Source of the DNA: Brockia lithotrophica
GTDB lineage: Bacteria; Bacillota; Bacilli; Thermicanales; DSM-22653
DNA: 64,000 nt
Direction of reading: 5' to 3'
Assembly: GCF_003633725.1 (NCBI RefSeq)
Contig: NZ_RBIJ01000002.1
Coordinates: 130,598-194,597 of the forward strand
How positions within the stretch are numbered: position 1 is the first letter of the stretch; every line of letters begins with the position of its first letter. A program made the translations under genes and the position numbers. This document shows, piece after piece, positions 60,450-64,000 of this stretch. The notes under the pieces were generated by a model. That model was not told the origin of the DNA and did not search any database. It saw nothing but the letters and a program-made list of their open reading frames with translations.

Positions 60450-61256
60450 CTAGTCTTCCTCGCGCCGGCTACGCCAGAGAAAGAAGGTTCCCAACCCAAG
60501 GAGCGCACTGGCGCCTCCGATAAGGGGTAGAGAACCTGGCACTTCCCCGGTACGTGGAAGTACGGGAGATTCCCCACGCACTTCCTGCCCTTGCCGCGGC
60601 GGAGGCTCTTCCGTAACGGGCTGCAGGGTAGGTTCCGCAGGCGCAGGCGGTGCCGGCGGCTGCTCAAGCGGTTGCTCAGGAGACGGCTGCTCGGGCGGCT
60701 TCGGCTGCTCGGGTGGCTTCGGCTGCTCGGGTGGCTTCGGTTGCTCGGGTGGCTTCGGCTGCTCGGGTGGCTTCGGTTGCTCGGGTGGCTTCGGTTGCTC
60801 AGGGGCCGGTTGCTCGGGTGGCTTCGGTTGCTCGGGTGGCTTCGGCTGCTCGGGTGGCTTCGGTTGCTCGGGTGGTTGCCCCGGGCAGAGCTTGCACGTG
60901 TCGTTTAAGAACTGATCGCCGCCGTTGCCCAAATAGCCGATGGGGTGACCCGGAGGTTGAAAGGTTTCCGGTCCCAAGTTGGGCAGAGAAGGGAGAGTAG
61001 GAAGCGGTGGAAAAGAAACAAACGTGACCGTCGTCGTCGCGCGTTGTTCCGTCTTTCCGATCCCGGATGTAGTGGTCGTAAGGTCGACGTTCACCTGTGT
61101 TGCCGCGTTTGGCGATAGAAGGCCGCGCAATTCGGCGACGAGGTCGTCGAGGGAGTTCGAAGCGTATGCGTGGGGTTTCCCTACGCCGTACAGAACGAGG
61201 GACACTCCGACCCCTGCGAGGAGGAGACGCGCGCGCGGGCGTCGGAAAAAGGACAA
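60450..61256 (-). CDS. LPxTG-type surface protein with proline-rich repeat stalk
   Basis: 268 residues. A signal peptide (about 1-32, ending HAYA) is followed by a short N-terminal module (NSLDDLVAELRGLLSP) that resembles the start of the three small secreted proteins next door, then a threonine-rich stretch, a pair of cysteines (CKLC), a run of about a dozen KPPEQP-type repeats, and a sortase signal: LPRTG, a hydrophobic segment (SLPLIGGASALLGLGTFFLW) and the tail RSRREED. It should be anchored to peptidoglycan by a sortase, which is not in this window. The TTG at 61256 has GGGGGGATAGGG upstream. It is probably co-transcribed with the gene at 61294. Confidence 0.85.
   Translation of the reverse strand: MSFFRRPRARLLLAGVGVSLVLYGVGKPHAYASNSLDDLVAELRGLLSPNAATQVNVDLTTTTSGIGKTEQRATTTVTFVSFPPLPTLPSLPNLGPETFQPPGHPIGYLGNGGDQFLNDTCKLCPGQPPEQPKPPEQPKPPEQPKPPEQPAPEQPKPPEQPKPPEQPKPPEQPKPPEQPKPPEQPKPPEQPSPEQPLEQPPAPPAPAEPTLQPVTEEPPPRQGQEVRGESPVLPRTGEVPGSLPLIGGASALLGLGTFFLWRSRREED
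60680..60885 (-). repeat. 18-base tandem repeat coding KPPEQP
   Basis: About eleven near-identical 18-base units in frame, with two shortened or altered units (PPEQPA-PEQPK, PPEQPS-PEQP) that break the periodicity. The number of units may vary between strains by slippage. The repeat encodes the extended stalk of the surface protein and is not a CRISPR array. Confidence 0.93.
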
Positions 61257-61293
61257 CCCTATCCCCCCTTTTCCATGCGGAATTCGGGGTACC

Positions 61294-61692
61294 TTACTTC
61301 CCGCTTAGAGAGCTTCCGAGCCCCGCAAGAAGTGCCCCGAGCGCCCGCGTCGTCGACGCAAGGCCGTTGTCCGCCTTCACCCGGGAAGAGGCGTAGTACT
61401 CTCCGTACGTCACGCATGCTCCGGCTTCCGTGCTGCCGCCGAGAAGCGAACTTACTACACCCGTCAGACCCCCGGCAGTTTCCTTCGTCGCCGCAACCGC
61501 CGTCACACGTACGCCGTCGGAGGTTTGGATTCCCGCTTTCGCCTGTGCGTTGATTTCCGTGGAACCCACGAGTTGCCCAACGGCGGTCAAAAGGTCACCC
61601 AACGCGTTCCCCTGCGCAAACGCAGGGATCACAGGAAGGAGCAACGAAGCAGACAAGGCAAACGCGGCTACTCCTCGGCGGACAATACGCAT
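61294..61692 (-). CDS. Small secreted protein, AQGNALGDLL family, copy 1
   Basis: 132 residues. The signal peptide ends at AFA, and the mature protein begins QGNALGDLLTAVGQLVG. It is very close to the protein at 62345-62740 through most of its length (TEINAQAKAGIQ, VTAVAATKETAGGLTGVVSS, NGLASTTRALGALLAGLGSS). Gly/Leu/Ala-rich segments alternate with polar ones, and there is one cysteine (AGACVTYG). The ATG at 61692 has GGGAGGGA upstream. It stands 37 bases before the LPxTG gene and has its own promoter. I recognise no known family; a structural surface role is inference. Confidence 0.82.
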   Translation of the reverse strand: MRIVRRGVAAFALSASLLLPVIPAFAQGNALGDLLTAVGQLVGSTEINAQAKAGIQTSDGVRVTAVAATKETAGGLTGVVSSLLGGSTEAGACVTYGEYYASSRVKADNGLASTTRALGALLAGLGSSLSGK

Positions 61693-61789
61693 GCCGATCC
61701 CTCCCACGAGGTGTAAGATTTTGAAAACGGGCCATCCACTTTAGAGGCGCATCTTTCGGATTTATATTCCTAGGACAGCCCTACGACGA

Positions 61790-61818
61790 ACTCTAGCACA
61801 CGGCTCGCCAAGGTTCAA
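61790..61818 (-). promoter_or_regulatory. Possible promoter of copy 1 and the LPxTG gene
   Basis: TTGAAC, 17 bases, TAGAGT on the minus strand, just after the terminator at 61833-61867. It would give a leader of about 90 bases that contains a TTCCTAGGAC palindrome at 61767-61776. Confidence 0.5.
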
Positions 61819-61832
61819 GCTCTGCCTCCCAG

Positions 61833-61867
61833 GAAAAAGGCGGGTAGCTTTAGGCTACCCGCCTTTT
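61833..61867 (-). terminator. Strong terminator after copy 2
   Basis: AAAAGGCGGGTAGC and GCTACCCGCCTTTT form a perfect 14-base-pair stem with a five-base loop and T runs on both sides. It divides the surface cluster into two transcripts. Confidence 0.92.
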
Positions 61868-61890
61868 GTTCTTCCTCGGGAACACTCGGA

Positions 61891-62286
61891 TTACTTTCCG
61901 AGAACCCCACCCAAAAGTCCCGCCAAACCGGCGGAGAGGGCACGGACCGAGGAAGCAAGGCCGTAGTCTCCGTTCGTGTAGGCACCGGCGGAGAGGTTGT
62001 TGGGGCCCTTGATCTCCGCAGCAGTGCTGTAGCTCCCGCCCAAAAGGCCGCCTACGAGGCCGTTCAGGCCGGTCTGCTTGTTCCCGTAGGTCGCCTGCGC
62101 CGTAAGAACGGCGTTCGGCGTGGTAGCCTCTACGTAGCTCACGGCGCCGATGTCGTGGTCACCTACCAATTGCCCTACCGCCGTGAGGAGGTCGCCGAGG
62201 GCGTTCCCCTGGGCAAACGCCAGGCCGCCGCCGGCAAAGAGAACGAGAGCCAATACGGCCACAACGACTCCCATGCGTACCTTCAT
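61891..62286 (-). CDS. Small secreted protein, AQGNALGDLL family, copy 2
   Basis: 131 residues, more divergent than the other two copies. The signal peptide ends at AFA, and the first mature 17 residues, QGNALGDLLTAVGQLVG, are identical to the others. The middle differs (VSYVEATTPNAVLTAQATYG), while the end keeps the plan (YGLASSVRALSAGLAGLLGG, then VLGK). No cysteine. The ATG at 62286 follows GGGGGGAAGGG. It is followed by a strong terminator and probably shares a transcript with copy 3. Confidence 0.82.
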   Translation of the reverse strand: MKVRMGVVVAVLALVLFAGGGLAFAQGNALGDLLTAVGQLVGDHDIGAVSYVEATTPNAVLTAQATYGNKQTGLNGLVGGLLGGSYSTAAEIKGPNNLSAGAYTNGDYGLASSVRALSAGLAGLLGGVLGK

Positions 62287-62344
62287 CGTTTCCCTTCCCC
62301 CCGCTTGTTGAGGTAGTCAGACTCCCGCTCCGAATTCCTTTGGC

Positions 62345-62740
62345 TTACTTCCCGGCCAACGCGCTGCCGAGCCCCGCAAGAAGCGCCCCAAGCGCCCGCG
62401 TCGTCGATGCGAGGCCCCAGTCGGCGTTCACGCTCGCCTTAGCCGAATACTGATCGTACGTCGCGTACGCTCCCGCCTGAGTGCTCCCGCCCATGAGGGA
62501 GGTCACGACCCCCGTGAGACCGCCAGCCGTCTCCTTCGTCGCCGCAACCGCCGTCACGCTGACGTCGCCCGTCTGGATGGCCGCCTTCGCTTGCGCGTTT
62601 ACCTCCGTAGAGCCGACGAGCTGACCTACCGCCGTCAGAAGGTCCCCCAACGCGTTCCCCTGCGCAAACGCGGGGACAACGGGGAGGAGCAGGGCTACGG
62701 ACAAAACCGCCGCCAAGAGACCCTTCTGCCCTACTTTCAC
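62345..62740 (-). CDS. Small secreted protein, AQGNALGDLL family, copy 3
   Basis: 131 residues, nearly the same as copy 1 in both protein and DNA around the signal-peptide junction, which suggests a recent duplication or gene conversion. After AFA the mature part starts QGNALGDLLTAVGQLVG; it lacks the cysteine of copy 1 (AGAYATYD instead). The GTG at 62740 has GAGGAGGGA upstream. It is preceded by another small secreted protein gene on the same strand. Confidence 0.82.
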   Translation of the reverse strand: MKVGQKGLLAAVLSVALLLPVVPAFAQGNALGDLLTAVGQLVGSTEVNAQAKAAIQTGDVSVTAVAATKETAGGLTGVVTSLMGGSTQAGAYATYDQYSAKASVNADWGLASTTRALGALLAGLGSALAGK

Positions 62741-62791
62741 GGCCGAATCCCTCCTCACCTAAGGTTTGTGTACGAACGCCCGGAGCTTGTC

Positions 62792-63091
62792 CTACTTTCC
62801 GTCCGGCAGCTTGGGCAACCACACCTGCGTCGAGGATTCTGCGCGGATGGTGACCCCGTTCTTCTCGCCTACGAAGGACGCAGAGGAGCCGTACCTCCCC
62901 GGCGAAACTTCGGTGAGCGGGGACACCACCTCCACGCTCTGGCCGTTCCAATCCACCCGTACGCTCGACGACCCGCTCAGGTCGCCAAAGGACCAGGAAT
63001 TCAATTCGGAAATCCAGGACCACAGGGCGCCCCATCCTGCCGGAAGGAACGCGAGAAGGAGGAGCGTCGCGAGTGCCGCACCTCGCCGCAT
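62792..63091 (-). CDS. Small secreted protein of unknown function
   Basis: 99 residues with a clear signal peptide (MRRGAALATLLLLAFLPAGW) and a mature part rich in Ser, Trp and beta-type residues (LWSWISELNSWSFGDLSG, then SSSVRVDWNGQSVEVVS). It does not share the QGNALGDLL start of the three following genes but is similar in size, export and position. The ATG at 63091 has GAAGGGGGTGA upstream. It is first in this cluster; an AT-rich stretch near 63160-63200 probably holds the promoter, but I could not place one. Function unknown. Confidence 0.78.
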   Translation of the reverse strand: MRRGAALATLLLLAFLPAGWGALWSWISELNSWSFGDLSGSSSVRVDWNGQSVEVVSPLTEVSPGRYGSSASFVGEKNGVTIRAESSTQVWLPKLPDGK

Positions 63092-63248
63092 CGACTCACC
63101 CCCTTCCCGGAGGACAACCCGCGCCTATAACGCTATCAGACAAGGGGGAAGAGAAGCAAGACGAATTCCTATGAATTTTTTTCTCCCTCAAGTTAACTTT
63201 TTTCCGTATCTCGGTGCCGTGCAGGGGAAACGCCTTTGCGAGTCCCCC

Positions 63249-63278
63249 TTGCCCATCTCCCGCACAATGCCGTATGGT
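63249..63278 (+). promoter_or_regulatory. Possible promoter of purU
   Basis: TTGCCC, 18 bases, TATGGT on the plus strand, 62 bases before the GTG start. Confidence 0.45.
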
Positions 63279-63340
63279 ACTTCACGTGACGCCCTTGGAT
63301 CGGAACAGCCAACGCCGTGTGCGGGAAGGAGAGAAACCAG

Positions 63341-64000
63341 GTGGAAGCGGATCGGGCACGCATCCTCCTCACCTGCGTCGACCGTCCGGGCATCGTCGCC
63401 AACGTTTCAGGTACCCTCTACCGCTTGGGGGCAAACATCGTCGAACTCGACCAGTACACAACGGCGCCTTGGGGCGGAAGGTTGTTCATGCGCGTGGAGT
63501 TCTTACTCCCCGGGCTCGAAGAAAGGCGAGGGGAGCTCGAAGAATCGCTGCACGAACTCTCGGAATCCTGGGACATCGAGTTTCAACTCCACTTCGCCTC
63601 GCAGCGCAAGCGCGTGGTCGTCTTCGCCTCCCTCGCCGACCATGCCCTTCTCGAACTCCTCCACCTTTGGAGAAACGGAGAACTTCCCGGAGACATCGTC
63701 GCCGTAGTGAGCAACCACACGCGCCTCGCCCATGCCGTATCCGCCTACGACGTTCCTTACCACCACGTACCCGTAGACCGCGAAAAGAAGGAGGAAGCGG
63801 AAAAGACCATCCTCGAACTTCTCGAAGGGTACCGCCCGGACCTCTTAGTCCTTGCCCGCTACATGCAGATCCTTTCCCCCGATTTCGTCCGCCGCTTTCC
63901 GAACCGCATCATCAACATCCACCATTCCTTTCTTCCCGCCTTTGTAGGCAAAAATCCCTACGAACAGGCGTACGCCCGCGGCGTCAAGCTCATCGGAGCG
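63341..64000 (+). CDS. purU: Formyltetrahydrofolate deformylase (partial)
   Basis: The first 220 residues; the gene continues past the right edge. PurU hydrolyses 10-formyl-THF to formate and THF and so balances one-carbon pools. An N-terminal ACT domain (ARILLTCVDRPGIVANVSGT) is followed by the formyltransferase-like domain (VVSNHTRLAHAVSAYDVPYH, LLVLARYMQILSPDF) with the active-site INIHHSFLPAF. The GTG at 63341 has GGAAGGAGAG upstream. It is divergent from the surface-protein cluster. Confidence 0.93.
   Translation, partial: MEADRARILLTCVDRPGIVANVSGTLYRLGANIVELDQYTTAPWGGRLFMRVEFLLPGLEERRGELEESLHELSESWDIEFQLHFASQRKRVVVFASLADHALLELLHLWRNGELPGDIVAVVSNHTRLAHAVSAYDVPYHHVPVDREKKEEAEKTILELLEGYRPDLLVLARYMQILSPDFVRRFPNRIINIHHSFLPAFVGKNPYEQAYARGVKLIGA

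Noticed and set aside
60680-60885. Tandem repeats that might suggest a CRISPR array
   Set aside because: The 18-base units are contiguous, in frame and without spacers; they encode KPPEQP.
60591-61000. Plus-strand frames rich in Leu-Arg or Ala-Arg repeats
   Set aside because: They are the reverse reading of the proline-rich repeat of the LPxTG gene.
63120-63205. Promoter of the small secreted protein cluster in the AT-rich stretch
   Set aside because: Candidate boxes (TTGCTT, TTGTCT, TATAGG) do not combine at acceptable spacing, so no site is claimed.

Overview
The window reads as a chromosome segment of a G+C-rich, endospore-forming member of the Firmicutes (Bacilli-like), possibly thermophilic; I cannot name the species. 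The evidence is gene order and content. From right to left on the minus strand the order is carD, yacL, ispD, ispF, a glutamyl-tRNA-synthetase-like gene, cysE, cysS, rlmB, sigH, rpmG-secE-nusG, rplKA, rplJL, an RsmC-like methyltransferase, rpoBC, an L7Ae-like gene, rpsL-rpsG-fusA-tuf, the complete S10-spc-alpha ribosomal cluster, truA, rplM-rpsI, cwlD and mrp/salA, with gerD convergent. This is the Bacillus layout. sigH, cwlD and gerD point to sporulation and germination. GTG and TTG starts are frequent (rpoB, rpsK, truA, ispF and rplJ appear to use TTG), and strong purine-rich ribosome binding sites usually decide the start.

Layout. (1) About 1-11.6 kb, minus strand: a surface polysaccharide locus. 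Two tyrosine kinases flank a Wzz-type co-polymerase, followed by a PHP-type phosphatase and then sugar genes: a WbpI-like 2-epimerase, a glycosyltransferase, a WbpE-like aminotransferase, an initiating sugar transferase, a CapD/WbpM-like dehydratase, a WbpA-like dehydrogenase and the start of a WlbA/WbpB-like oxidase. Together they imply a UDP-2,3-diacetamido-uronic acid route. (2) 11.7-12.8 kb, plus strand: a lone glycosyltransferase. (3) 12.9-13.4 kb: six tRNA genes (Thr, Glu, Val, Tyr, Gln, Lys) behind one strong promoter. (4) 13.5-18.6 kb: a small protein, OsmC, an exported unknown, GerD, Mrp/SalA and CwlD. (5) 18.8-52.1 kb: translation and transcription genes, 34 universal ribosomal proteins plus EF-Tu, EF-G, RNA polymerase alpha, beta and beta', SecY, SecE, NusG, IF-1, adenylate kinase and methionine aminopeptidase. 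(6) 52.2-60.3 kb: sigH through carD. (7) 60.4-63.1 kb: a probable surface-protein cluster with one sortase-type anchored, proline-rich protein, three paralogous small secreted proteins and one further small secreted protein. (8) 63.3 kb to the edge: purU on the plus strand, truncated by the window.

The most unusual points are these. An intact but motif-less glutamyl-tRNA-synthetase-like gene sits in the canonical gltX slot. The 60-63 kb cluster has three paralogous secreted proteins beside an LPxTG protein whose N-terminus resembles theirs. Two drug-target residues are substituted: RpoB has Asn at the position of E. coli His526, and S12 has Arg at the position of B. subtilis Lys56. The exported protein upstream of gerD may be a catalytically dead NodB-fold protein. 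Promoters, terminators and an L10 leader are annotated where they can be read. All homology statements come from reading the sequence against remembered family features; no search was run.
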